64,000 bases of DNA, taken from positions 1-64,000 of the forward strand of contig CAYNHT010000001.1 of NCBI GenBank assembly GCA_964397485.1, in the 5' to 3' direction. How positions within the stretch are numbered: position 1 is the first letter of the stretch; each line of letters begins with the position of its first letter. Under the pieces are notes generated by a model that was given only the letters and a program-made list of their open reading frames with translations, was not told the origin of the DNA and did no database searches. The translations under genes were made by a program, and so were the position numbers. Below, piece by piece: positions 43,275-51,218 of this stretch. The stretch comes from CAYNHT01 sp964397485 (GTDB lineage Bacteria; Bacillota_I; Bacilli_A; RF39; UBA660).

Positions 43275-44966
43275 ATGAAGTTAAGCAATAGTTATTTTTA
43301 TACAATAAGAGAAAATATTAAAGATGAGGAATCTAAAAGCGGAAATTTATTAGTGCGAAGTGGGCTGATAAAAAAAGCTAGTAATGGAATATATATGTAT
43401 ATGCCACTCGGTATAAAGGTATTAAAAAATATAGAAAGTATTGTTCGAGAAGAAATGAACAAAGAAGGAGCACAAGAATTATTAATGCCTAGTTTATTAC
43501 CAGAAGATGTATATGTTGCAAGCGGCCGTCGTGAAAATTTCGGAAAAAATATGTTTGGGTTAAAAGACAGGTATAATCGTAACTATGTTTTGGGTCCAAC
43601 TCATGAAGAATTATTTGTAATTGCTGCAGATCAAATGATAAGTTCATACAAAGATATGCCATTTAATCTTTATCAGATTGGAAAAAAATATCGTGATGAG
43701 CCAAGACCAAGATTTGGATTAATAAGAATAAGGGAATTTATTATGAAAGATGCATATAGTTTTGATACTGATTATGAAAGTTTAGATAAGTCATATAACA
43801 AAATGTTTGAAGCATACAAACGTATTTTCAATCGAATGGGAATTACATATAAAATAGTTTCAGCTGACACAGGCACTATGGGTGGACTACTTTCTGAAGA
43901 GTTTCAAGCAATTACATCAATTGGTGAGGATACCTTAGTGTTATGTTCTAAATGTGATTATGCATCAAATTTAGAGGTTAGTAATTGTAATTCGGTAACG
44001 AATGAAAGTAATGATCCATTACTTGAAAAAGAATTGGTTCATACACCAAATGCAGGAACAATTGAAGATGTCGCGAATTACTTAAATATTGAAGCAAGTA
44101 AATTTGTTAAAACCTTAATTTATAAAGGTGATAACAATTTCTATGCGTGCTTAATTCCAGGGGATCGTGATGTTAACGAATTAAAGTTGACTAAATTACT
44201 TAATGTTAAAGAATTGGAACTAGCACAACTTGAAGATGTTGAAAAAATAACATCAGCCAAAGTAGGTTTTGCTGGACCAATTGATTTAAATATACCAATC
44301 ATTATTGATAATGATATTGTAGGTATGTCAAACTATATAGTAGGTGCCAACCAAACTGATTATCATTATATAAATGTAAATAATAATGATTTCAAGTACT
44401 CTTATAAGGCGGATATAAAAAATGTTAAAGAAGGTGATTTGTGTCCTAAATGTAAAGAACCATTAATCTTTAAAAAAGGTATGGAAATAGGTAATACATT
44501 TAAACTTGGAACAAAATATTCAAAAGATATGGAATTATATTATTTGGATGCTGATAACCAACAAAAACCTGTTGTTATGGGATGTTATGGTATAGGGATT
44601 GAAAGAATTATGGCAGCAATTGCTGAACAAACTGCTGATGATAGAGGTTTAAATTGGCCATCTAATATAGCTCCTTTTAAAGTATCTATTGTTGTAATAA
44701 ATTCAAAAGATAGCGAGCAGGTAAGATTTGCTAATGAGATATATGATTCATTAACGAAATTGGAAATCGAAACAATTTTAGATGATCGAGATGAAAGAGC
44801 TGGTGTTAAATTTAATGACATGGATTTAATTGGTATACCATTTAGGATTATTATCGGCAAGAAGTTAATTGATGATTTAGTTGAATTAAAAATTAGAAAA
44901 ACTGATGAAGTTATTGATTTAAAGACTACTGAAGTAGTAGATAGGTTAAAAGAAATACTAAAATAA
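43275..44966 (+). CDS. proS: Prolyl-tRNA synthetase (bacterial type)
   Basis: 563 residues. Class II motifs: GIYMYMPLG...EEMNKEGAQELLMPSLLP (motif 1 region), KYRDEPRPRFGLIRIREFIMKDAYSF (motif 2) and GIGIERI (motif 3). The insertion editing domain (about 230-390) and the anticodon-binding domain are present. It charges tRNA-Pro. AAGGGAG precedes the ATG; no T-box is visible in the 100-base leader. Confidence 0.97.
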   Translation: MKLSNSYFYTIRENIKDEESKSGNLLVRSGLIKKASNGIYMYMPLGIKVLKNIESIVREEMNKEGAQELLMPSLLPEDVYVASGRRENFGKNMFGLKDRYNRNYVLGPTHEELFVIAADQMISSYKDMPFNLYQIGKKYRDEPRPRFGLIRIREFIMKDAYSFDTDYESLDKSYNKMFEAYKRIFNRMGITYKIVSADTGTMGGLLSEEFQAITSIGEDTLVLCSKCDYASNLEVSNCNSVTNESNDPLLEKELVHTPNAGTIEDVANYLNIEASKFVKTLIYKGDNNFYACLIPGDRDVNELKLTKLLNVKELELAQLEDVEKITSAKVGFAGPIDLNIPIIIDNDIVGMSNYIVGANQTDYHYINVNNNDFKYSYKADIKNVKEGDLCPKCKEPLIFKKGMEIGNTFKLGTKYSKDMELYYLDADNQQKPVVMGCYGIGIERIMAAIAEQTADDRGLNWPSNIAPFKVSIVVINSKDSEQVRFANEIYDSLTKLEIETILDDRDERAGVKFNDMDLIGIPFRIIIGKKLIDDLVELKIRKTDEVIDLKTTEVVDRLKEILK

Positions 44967-45020
44967 TATATTTCGACACGAACCGACTGATAAATATATA
45001 ATAATGATATTGGTGATTAG

Positions 45021-45494
45021 ATGAAAACTAAGTTAATTGTGCCAATCATTTTATGTATTATAGTTGGTTTTTTTATGGGCCAATTTTTAATAAATCAATA
45101 TGATAATAAAGAAAAAGTAACACCTGTTTTTAATGATCAAGAAAAAGTATTTTTTATTCAACAAGGTGTATATTCTTCTAAAGAAAGTATGGAAAAAAAT
45201 GTTACTGATTTTGCTTACTATATATATAATATTGAAAACGAAAAATATTATGTTTATATTGGTATTACTAAAGAGAGTGAAAATGTAGAAAAATTAAAAG
45301 GTTATTTTAAAGATATCGGGTATGATATATATGTAAAGGAAATAACTGTAAGTAACTCTAAATTTTTGGAAGCTCTTAATCAGTACGATATACTTTTAAG
45401 CAAGACAACTGATAAGGCTACGATAAAAGCGGTGTGCAGTCAAATATTAGCTAAGTATGAGGAGTTGGTAATTGGTGATGAATATAAAGATTAA
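45021..45494 (+). CDS. SPOR-like membrane protein, SpoIIB-position
   Basis: 157 residues: one N-terminal membrane helix (KLIVPIILCIIVGFFMGQFL), then a domain with FFIQQGVYSSKESMEKN and YYVYIGITKESENVEKLKGYF, the pattern of a SPOR domain that binds denuded septal peptidoglycan. In B. subtilis the SPOR protein SpoIIB lies just upstream of maf-radC-mreBCD; here this gene overlaps radC. It may help septal peptidoglycan thinning in sporulation. maf is missing. Confidence 0.75.
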   Translation: MKTKLIVPIILCIIVGFFMGQFLINQYDNKEKVTPVFNDQEKVFFIQQGVYSSKESMEKNVTDFAYYIYNIENEKYYVYIGITKESENVEKLKGYFKDIGYDIYVKEITVSNSKFLEALNQYDILLSKTTDKATIKAVCSQILAKYEELVIGDEYKD

Positions 45495-46161
45495 AGATAT
45501 TCCTGTAAATGAAAGACCTAGAGAGAGATTAATTAATAGTGGAGCAAGCAATTTAAGTAATGAGGAGTTGCTTGCTATTTTGTTAAAAACTGGAACAAAA
45601 CAGGTATCTTCAAAACTTTTAGCGAGCAAGTTATTAGCTTCGGTTGATGATATCAAAAACTTAAAAGACCTTAATTATCAAAATTTAGTTAAAATAAAAG
45701 GTATAGGTAAGGCTAAAGCCTGTTTGTTACTAGCAACTTTTGAATTAAGTAAAAGAATGAATAGGGAAGTAGCTATTATAAATGATTTAAAAATAAATAA
45801 CTCCAAAATTATATATAACTATTATAAGGATGTTATTGAAAATAAAATGCAAGAGCATTTTTATTGCGTTTATCTTGACAATCAAAAAAAAGTAATTAAA
45901 GATAAATTACTTTTTATTGGAACAATTAATCAGAGTTTAGTTCATCCAAGAGAGATATTTAAAGAAGCGTATTTACTTAGTGCTTCCTCGATAATATGTG
46001 TTCATAACCACCCATCAGGGAACGTGATTCCATCAAAAGAAGATTTGTTAATTACTGATAAATTAGTAGAAATTGGTAATTTATTTGGGATAAAAATTTT
46101 AGATCATATTATTATTGGTAAGTCTAATTACTATAGTTTCTATGAAAATAACAATATTTAG
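45478..46161 (+). CDS. radC: RadC family JAB/MPN domain protein
   Basis: 227 residues from the ATG at 45478. The N-terminal helix-hairpin-helix region (KIKGIGKAKACLLLATFEL) is followed by the JAB1 metalloprotease-like domain with VHNHPSGNVIPSKEDLLITD, keeping the His/Ser/Asp metal pattern. Despite the name, a DNA repair role is not established. It overlaps the SPOR-protein gene and precedes mreC. Confidence 0.93.
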   Translation: MNIKIKDIPVNERPRERLINSGASNLSNEELLAILLKTGTKQVSSKLLASKLLASVDDIKNLKDLNYQNLVKIKGIGKAKACLLLATFELSKRMNREVAIINDLKINNSKIIYNYYKDVIENKMQEHFYCVYLDNQKKVIKDKLLFIGTINQSLVHPREIFKEAYLLSASSIICVHNHPSGNVIPSKEDLLITDKLVEIGNLFGIKILDHIIIGKSNYYSFYENNNI

Positions 46162-46206
46162 TTTGCAAAAGTAAAAAAATATATTATAATTTATATAGGT
46201 GATGAT

Positions 46207-47061
46207 ATGTATAATAAAAAGAAAATGCCAATTCGCTACATAGTACTAATTATTTTAGTATTGGTAGTTATTTTTTTAGCGATCGTTTTTAAAGTAGTAA
46301 ATGAGGATCGTAAATTAAGCCCAATTGAGCAAACTATTAAAGACACTGGGTTGTTTTTTAACAAAGTTATATATGCACCTATAAATTTTGTTAATAAGAA
46401 AATTAATGAAACGAAAGAAAAAAATAATTTACATGAAAAGTATAAAAAACTTCAAAAAAGAATTGATGAAATTGATTTATTGCAGGCTAAATATGATGAG
46501 GTAGAACGAGAATTAAAAAGTATGCTAAAAACGTTGGAATTAAATAAAACATTATCTAAAAACACATATTTAAATGCAACTGTCATTAATCGTAATATTG
46601 GGTACTGGTATAATACTATTACAATTGATAAAGGTGAAAAACATGGTGTCAAAGTTGATATGCCGGTAATTGTTAGTGAAGGTTTAATAGGTAAAATAAT
46701 TAGTACAACAAACTTTAGTAGTACAGTAAAACTTCTTACTAACGAAGATCGCAGTAATAAAATATCAATAAAAATAAAGGTTGATGATCAATTTGTATAT
46801 GGTCTTCTAACTGGTTATAATCATAAGAATAATACTTTTATTATAGAAGGTATTGATGAAAATATTGATATTCCTATTGGTTCTTTTGTTACAACAACAG
46901 GATTAGGGAACCTTTTTCCTAGTGGTATAATGGTAGGTAAAGTTAAGAGTGCTAAAACTGATAATTTTGATTTAGCAAAGATTATAGAAATAAAATCAGA
47001 TGTAGATTTTAATGATTTAAGTGTTGTTACCATTTTGAAACGTGAGGATACCGGTTCATGA
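46207..47061 (+). CDS. mreC: Rod shape-determining protein MreC
   Basis: 284 residues: one membrane helix (about 8-28), a coiled coil (about 60-105) and the beta-barrel core with ATVINRNIGYWYNTITIDKGEKHGV and VSEGLIGKI. It scaffolds the elongation machinery outside the membrane. It overlaps mreD by four bases (ATGA). The partner mreB is not upstream as it usually is. Confidence 0.95.
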   Translation: MYNKKKMPIRYIVLIILVLVVIFLAIVFKVVNEDRKLSPIEQTIKDTGLFFNKVIYAPINFVNKKINETKEKNNLHEKYKKLQKRIDEIDLLQAKYDEVERELKSMLKTLELNKTLSKNTYLNATVINRNIGYWYNTITIDKGEKHGVKVDMPVIVSEGLIGKIISTTNFSSTVKLLTNEDRSNKISIKIKVDDQFVYGLLTGYNHKNNTFIIEGIDENIDIPIGSFVTTTGLGNLFPSGIMVGKVKSAKTDNFDLAKIIEIKSDVDFNDLSVVTILKREDTGS

Positions 47062-47558
47062 TAATAGTAATACCAATTATTATTATTTCTATGTTGTTAG
47101 AAAGTATAATTTCAAACTTTATAGCACTCGATTCTTCTATATTTATTCCGTTATTTTCCATTATTTCTTTAGTTATTATATATCCATACTTTAATAATAA
47201 TGATTTTAATTATCTAAAATATTGTACAATAATTGGACTGTGTTATGACATAATATTTACCAATACTTTAATCTTAAATATGGTCATGTTTTTTGTGATT
47301 GGAGTTGTAATTAAACTCATAAATGTGTTCATTTCTAATAATCCTTTAAATATTACTTTAATTAGCGTTGCTAGTATTATAGTATATCGTTTTTTCACAT
47401 ACATTGTTTTAGTTACGATTGGATATTTTAAATATGATTTTGATTATTTATTAAAAAGTATATATTCATCTATATTTATCAATGTTATCTATGCAATAAT
47501 AGTATATTTAATTGCTGATTATTATAGTAAAAAATATAGAATATCAAAAATTGATTAG
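47058..47558 (+). CDS. mreD: Rod shape-determining protein MreD
   Basis: 166 residues with five or six membrane helices, translated from the ATGA overlap with mreC. The sequence is weakly conserved, as usual for MreD; position and size decide the call. It works with MreC and the Rod complex. Confidence 0.88.
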   Translation: MIIVIPIIIISMLLESIISNFIALDSSIFIPLFSIISLVIIYPYFNNNDFNYLKYCTIIGLCYDIIFTNTLILNMVMFFVIGVVIKLINVFISNNPLNITLISVASIIVYRFFTYIVLVTIGYFKYDFDYLLKSIYSSIFINVIYAIIVYLIADYYSKKYRISKID

Positions 47559-47580
47559 AGTTCTAAAAAACTCTTTTTTT
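47557..47580 (+). terminator. Terminator after mreD
   Basis: AGAGTT/AACTCT hairpin with seven T's, overlapping the stop codon. Confidence 0.75.
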
Positions 47581-47603
47581 CATATATATAAATAGGTGAT
47601 ATT

Positions 47604-48236
47604 ATGGATAGCGAATTATGGAAAGTAAAGAAAAATATCAAAGATAAACGTAAGAATGCTACTACTGTTGTAAAAAAAACACCTGCAAGTACAAGCATCG
47701 TTCTAACAAAATATATAAATCGCTTTTTTATTACAGTAATATTAATGTTAATTACGTTAATATCTTTGAAAAGCAATGTTAATTTAAAAACTACTTTTTA
47801 TAAACATGTTTTTGATACTAATATTTCCTTTGCATCTATCAATAAAATATATAAAGATTACTTTGGAAGTCCAATCCCATTTCAAAATTTATTCAAAGAT
47901 AAAATAGAACCAGTATTTAATGAAAAACTTAATTACACCGAGGCTAATAAATATAAAGATGGTGTTAAATTAGTAGTAGATCAAAACTATTTAGTACCTA
48001 TTTTAGAAAGTGGTATCGTTATTTTTATTGGTGAAAAAGAGGGATATGGAAAAACAGTAATTATCCAACAAACTAATGGTATTGATCTGTGGTACTCGAA
48101 TATTGATAAATTAAATGTGAAACTATATGATTTTATTGAAAAAGGAAAATTACTTGGAGAATGTATAGATACTAATTTATATTTAGTTTATGTAAAAGAG
48201 GGTAAAGTTCTTGATTATAAAGAATATATTAAATAA
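47604..48236 (+). CDS. SpoIVFA-like M23-fold membrane protein
   Basis: 210 residues: a basic cytoplasmic N terminus, one membrane helix (about 38-57), then an extracytoplasmic LytM/M23-like domain (VVDQNYLVPILESGIVIFIGEKEGYGKTVIIQQTNGIDLWYSNI). The zinc ligands of active M23 enzymes are absent. In B. subtilis SpoIVFA holds SpoIVFB inactive in the outer forespore membrane. Here the next gene is the SpoIVFB-like protease, overlapping by 26 bases, and the locus matches that of Bacillus. Confidence 0.8.
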   Translation: MDSELWKVKKNIKDKRKNATTVVKKTPASTSIVLTKYINRFFITVILMLITLISLKSNVNLKTTFYKHVFDTNISFASINKIYKDYFGSPIPFQNLFKDKIEPVFNEKLNYTEANKYKDGVKLVVDQNYLVPILESGIVIFIGEKEGYGKTVIIQQTNGIDLWYSNIDKLNVKLYDFIEKGKLLGECIDTNLYLVYVKEGKVLDYKEYIK

Positions 48237-48972
48237 AGTAAATATTCATTTTTTCTATTACTTTGTTGCGTGTGTTGCTATATTAACAGGAATGTTCAAA
48301 GAATTTATAATTTTTAGTAGTATCATCATTGTACATGAAATGGGACATATTGTAGCCTCTATTTGTTGCAGATGGAATATTGAAAGAATTATTATTTTAC
48401 CATTTGGGGGATTGACTATATTCAAAGAACATTTAAATAAGCCTATTAAAGAAGAATTAATAATCTTGTTGTCGGGACCAATGTTTCAAATTGTATTCTT
48501 TTTTATTTATACGTCAATTTTTGGTATAAATTCTATTTTTAATAATTATCATTATGCTATTTTATTTTTTAATTTAATTCCAATTTTTCCTCTTGATGGT
48601 GCTAGATTAATAAATTTATTTTTAAATAAATTCATTTCATTTAAAAATAGTCATATAATCACAGTGTATATTTCTTTTGTTATTTTTACGTTGTTATTAA
48701 TTTTTACTATTGTTAATAAGATGAATTTACTATATATTTTAATTTTAGTTTTTTTATTGATTAAAGTGATTGACGAACATAAAAAACATAGTTTCATTTT
48801 TAATAAATTTTTATTTGAACGGTATATATATAATTTTAACTTTAAAAAAAGAAAGGTAATTAATGGTAATAAAATTACTATGATGGCTAGAGATTGTAAA
48901 CATTTATTTTACTTTAATAAAAAATATCACTTAGAAAAGGAAATTTTGCGAAAAAAATTTGACTTTCATTAG
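48211..48972 (+). CDS. SpoIVFB-like M50 intramembrane metalloprotease
   Basis: 253 residues, starting at TTG 48211 inside the SpoIVFA-like gene, eight bases after AGAGGG. HEMGH is the zinc site and FPLDGARL the third-ligand motif of site-2 proteases; about six membrane helices are followed by a basic cytoplasmic tail. In sporulating Bacilli the enzyme cuts pro-SigK. Presence with cotE and the coat-like genes supports sporulation, though a housekeeping M50 role is possible. Confidence 0.85.
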   Translation: MIIKNILNKVNIHFFYYFVACVAILTGMFKEFIIFSSIIIVHEMGHIVASICCRWNIERIIILPFGGLTIFKEHLNKPIKEELIILLSGPMFQIVFFFIYTSIFGINSIFNNYHYAILFFNLIPIFPLDGARLINLFLNKFISFKNSHIITVYISFVIFTLLLIFTIVNKMNLLYILILVFLLIKVIDEHKKHSFIFNKFLFERYIYNFNFKKRKVINGNKITMMARDCKHLFYFNKKYHLEKEILRKKFDFH

Positions 48973-48996
48973 TGTTTGTGATAAAATTTTATATTG

Positions 48997-49089
48997 TGTA
49001 GAGCCTCACTCTACAACCGCACAAAAAAGGTTGAAAACATTTAATATGTACCTTGATGGCGAGTCTTAGAAATGTAAGGAGGTAATTAA
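48997..49089 (+). promoter_or_regulatory. L21 leader RNA candidate upstream of rplU
   Basis: The hairpin TGTAGAG-CCTCA-CTCTACA (48997-49015) is followed by AACC-GCACAAAAAA-GGTT (49015-49032) and then TGGCGAGTCTTAGAAATGTAAGGAGG before the start. This order, and the ACCGCACAAAAAGGT and GGCGAGTC words, resemble the Bacillota L21 leader family, thought to give feedback control of rplU-prp-rpmA. Confidence 0.7.
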
Positions 49090-49392
49090 ATGAAAGCAGT
49101 TATTGAAACAGGTGGAAAACAATATTATGTAGAAGAGGGAACTGTTCTATATATTGAAAAACTTGATGCTGAAGCTGGAAAAGAAATAGTATTTGATAAG
49201 GTGTTAATGGCTAATGGAGTAGTTGGTCATCCATATTTATCAAACGTTACGGTAACCGGAGATGTTGAAAAACATGGTAAAGCTAAGAAAATTATTATTT
49301 TCAAGTATAAACCAAAGAAAAAATATCGTAAAAAACAAGGACACCGTCAACCATATACTAAAGTAGTAATCAAATCAATTCAAGAAAAATAG
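49090..49392 (+). CDS. rplU: 50S ribosomal protein L21
   Basis: 100 residues. KAVIETGGKQYYVEEG opens the protein and KKYRKKQGHRQPYTKVVI closes it, both standard. It binds 23S rRNA near L20. Strong AAGGAGG site; first gene of rplU-prp-rpmA. Confidence 0.97.
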   Translation: MKAVIETGGKQYYVEEGTVLYIEKLDAEAGKEIVFDKVLMANGVVGHPYLSNVTVTGDVEKHGKAKKIIIFKYKPKKKYRKKQGHRQPYTKVVIKSIQEK

Positions 49393-49393
49393 T

Positions 49394-49699
49394 ATGATCA
49401 AGATTAATGTTAGTCAACAAGATACCTCGATTGATAGTATTTCAATTAAGGGACATGCTGATTATGCTGAAAAAGGTAAAGATATTGTTTGTGCGTCTGT
49501 TTCTAGTATTGTAATAACTTCTGTTAATGCAATAATTAGATTAGATAGCGAAAGTATTTCGTACCAAGAAAGTGATGGTTTGATTAAAATCAACGTATTA
49601 AAACAAAATGAAGTTGTAAATATTCTATTAACTAATATGATTGATTTATTAGAAAATTTAGAACAACAATACAAAAAAAATATCAAAATTAATAAATAA
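49394..49699 (+). CDS. prp: Ribosomal-processing cysteine protease Prp
   Basis: 101 residues. GHADYAEKGKDIVCASVSSIV holds the catalytic His and Cys of Prp. The enzyme removes the N-terminal extension of L27 in Bacillota and related phyla. The substrate gene is directly downstream and carries the expected extension. Confidence 0.93.
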   Translation: MIKINVSQQDTSIDSISIKGHADYAEKGKDIVCASVSSIVITSVNAIIRLDSESISYQESDGLIKINVLKQNEVVNILLTNMIDLLENLEQQYKKNIKINK

Positions 49700-49712
49700 G
49701 GAGGTGTCATCC

Positions 49713-50003
49713 ATGGCAAAATTAATGCAATTGAATATTCAATTATTCGCTCATAAGAAAGGTCAAGGTTCAACAAAAAATGGACGTGATTCAATTTCTA
49801 AGAGATTAGGTGCAAAAGCGGCTGATGGAGAGTTCGTATCTGGTGGATCAATTTTATATCGTCAACGTGGAACTAAAATCTATCCAGGGAACAATGCTGG
49901 TATCGGAAGTGATGATACAGTATATTCGAAAATAGATGGTTATGTAAAATTCGAACGTTTAGGAAGAGATAAGAAACAAGTTAGTGTATATCCTGAAAGA
50001 TAG
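49713..50003 (+). CDS. rpmA: 50S ribosomal protein L27 with Prp-cleaved leader
   Basis: 96 residues from the ATG at 49713 (AAGGAGGTG upstream). The N terminus MAKLMQLNIQLFAHKKGQGS contains the LQLFA-type Prp cleavage site just before HKKG, as in Staphylococcus and Bacillus. After cleavage the new N terminus reaches the peptidyl transferase centre. The body has RLGAKAADGEFVSGGSILYRQRGTK. Confidence 0.97.
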   Translation: MAKLMQLNIQLFAHKKGQGSTKNGRDSISKRLGAKAADGEFVSGGSILYRQRGTKIYPGNNAGIGSDDTVYSKIDGYVKFERLGRDKKQVSVYPER

Positions 50004-50018
50004 AATTTTAAAATATTA

Positions 50019-50051
50019 GATGGAGTTGGTTTACGATTCCATTCTTTTTTT
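50019..50051 (+). terminator. Terminator after rpmA
   Basis: ATGGAGT/ATTCCAT hairpin followed by seven T's. Confidence 0.75.
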
Positions 50052-50082
50052 GTACACAAAAAAACACAAAAGCGCAACGACA

Positions 50083-50111
50083 TTGATTTTTGCGTATTTT
50101 TGTGCTACACT
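50083..50111 (+). promoter_or_regulatory. Promoter of the leader-peptide unit
   Basis: TTGATT at 50083, 17-base spacer, TGC and TACACT at 50106 (extended -10). An imperfect inverted repeat (CACAAAAGCGCAA at about 50066 with TTGCGTATTTTTGTG at about 50090) overlaps it and could be an operator. Confidence 0.65.
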
Positions 50112-50147
50112 GTAGATGGTAGATATTTTACGAAGGGAGGGATTACG

Positions 50148-50171
50148 ATGCGTTGGTTTTTCTTTTGGTAA
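50148..50171 (+). CDS. Seven-residue aromatic leader peptide (MRWFFFW)
   Basis: ATG-CGT-TGG-TTT-TTC-TTT-TGG-TAA, with the excellent site AAGGGAGGG six bases upstream. Five of seven residues are Trp or Phe. It lies between its own promoter and a terminator whose stem competes with pairing to this Shine-Dalgarno. The form is that of an attenuation leader sensing aminoacyl-tRNA supply or ribosome stalling. There is no proof that the peptide is made. Confidence 0.6.
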   Translation: MRWFFFW

Positions 50172-50216
50172 GATTACTTAAAATATAATTTGCAGATTAT
50201 ATTTTATAACAGAGTT

Positions 50217-50250
50217 AAACTCCCTTCGTTTCGGGCGGGAGTTTTTATTA
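50217..50250 (+). terminator. Attenuator terminator, competes with leader Shine-Dalgarno
   Basis: The terminator stem AAACTCCC/GGGAGTTT (50217-50224 with 50237-50244) is followed by T's. Bases 50220-50229 (CTCCCTTCGT) are also the exact complement of 50130-50139 (ACGAAGGGAG), which includes the leader Shine-Dalgarno. The two pairings exclude each other. Confidence 0.75.
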
Positions 50251-50300
50251 TACAATAAATATAAAATGATGTCCATACTTTTTTTAAAAAAACAAAATGT

Positions 50301-50329
50301 TTGCTTTTTTAGACTGTATTTGATATAAT
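50301..50329 (+). promoter_or_regulatory. SigA promoter of the CPBP-like gene
   Basis: TTGCTT at 50301, 17-base spacer, TGA and TATAAT at 50324. The downstream gene therefore does not depend on read-through of the attenuator. Confidence 0.65.
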
Positions 50330-50354
50330 TTTTTTGTAGAATATAGGAGGTAAA

Positions 50355-51026
50355 TTGATGAACAAACAAAGAATTAACAATCTATCAAGAACACTTATCG
50401 TAATATTATCATATTTTATTTACACTAAACTTTTGTTCACGCTTTTTGAAATTTTTAATCTAGGCAATCCTTATGAAAATTGGATTTTTAGTTTCATATC
50501 AGATATAATTTATTTTGCTTTTATTTTTTATTTATATAGGCGTACTTTTGTTAGCGATATAGGTAAATTAAAAAAAGATTTTTGGAAAAAGTTTTTATTA
50601 GGTATTAAATGGCTCCTTATAGCAATCGTATTACAAACAATTGCAGTTGGCATAGTGAAAACTTTTATAGACGGATTAGTTGGTAATGAAGCGGCAATAA
50701 TCAATTTGCCAATTATATATATGATTTTTAAAACAATGGTTTTCTCAATTGTAGTAGAGGAGATTGTTTTTAAAAAAAGTATTCGTGATGTCATTTCTAA
50801 TGATAAATTATTTATAGTAGTAAGCAGTGTGTTTTATGGTTTGATGAATGTTGCTTATACTGAATTGGGTTCAACAATAGAATTATTAGTTATTTTACCG
50901 TACATAGTTTCATCAGCAATTATGGGAATATTATATATAAAAACTGACAATATTTTATTAGTGATGTTAGTTAAATTTACTTATAATTTATTGCCATTAA
51001 CAGCAGTGTTATTAGGTTGGTTATAG
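50355..51026 (+). CDS. CPBP family (CAAX-like) membrane protein
   Basis: 223 residues with seven or eight membrane helices and AGGAGG upstream of the ATG. VEEIVFKKSIRDV matches CPBP motif 1 (EExxxR-like, with Lys-Lys before Ser). The second motif, usually FxxxH, reads YGLMNVAY with Asn in place of His, and the third (KFTYNLLPL) has Asn. It may therefore be a divergent or inactive protease. CPBP proteins act in prenyl-protein processing or bacteriocin self-immunity. It occupies the place of spo0B in the Bacillus order rpmA-spo0B-obg. Confidence 0.75.
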   Translation: MMNKQRINNLSRTLIVILSYFIYTKLLFTLFEIFNLGNPYENWIFSFISDIIYFAFIFYLYRRTFVSDIGKLKKDFWKKFLLGIKWLLIAIVLQTIAVGIVKTFIDGLVGNEAAIINLPIIYMIFKTMVFSIVVEEIVFKKSIRDVISNDKLFIVVSSVFYGLMNVAYTELGSTIELLVILPYIVSSAIMGILYIKTDNILLVMLVKFTYNLLPLTAVLLGWL

Positions 51027-51157
51027 TGATTCCAAATATTTTAGCAGTAGTACAAAAACCCAATACAAATACAGAAAGTATGAATTTAATAATTATTATA
51101 GTAGTTGTAGTAATTATTGTACTAGTGGCAAGCACAATTTTTTCAAACAAGAAATAG
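51026..51157 (+). CDS. 43-residue single-span membrane peptide
   Basis: GTG start overlapping the G of the upstream TAG stop. Sequence features: a 19-residue polar head, then a long Ile/Val membrane span (NLIIIIVVVVIIVLV), ending STIFSNKK. A terminator overlaps the stop. The overlap suggests translational coupling to the CPBP-like gene. It is short enough to be chance, but the clean membrane span argues for a real small protein. Confidence 0.5.
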   Translation: MIPNILAVVQKPNTNTESMNLIIIIVVVVIIVLVASTIFSNKK

Positions 51158-51177
51158 TCTAATTAGACTATTTTTTT
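51152..51177 (+). terminator. Terminator before obg
   Basis: AAATAGTCT-AATT-AGACTATTT hairpin with a T run. Confidence 0.85.
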
Positions 51178-51218
51178 AACCATAGATAGTGTATAATATA
51201 GCAAGTGAGGTGAATTTT

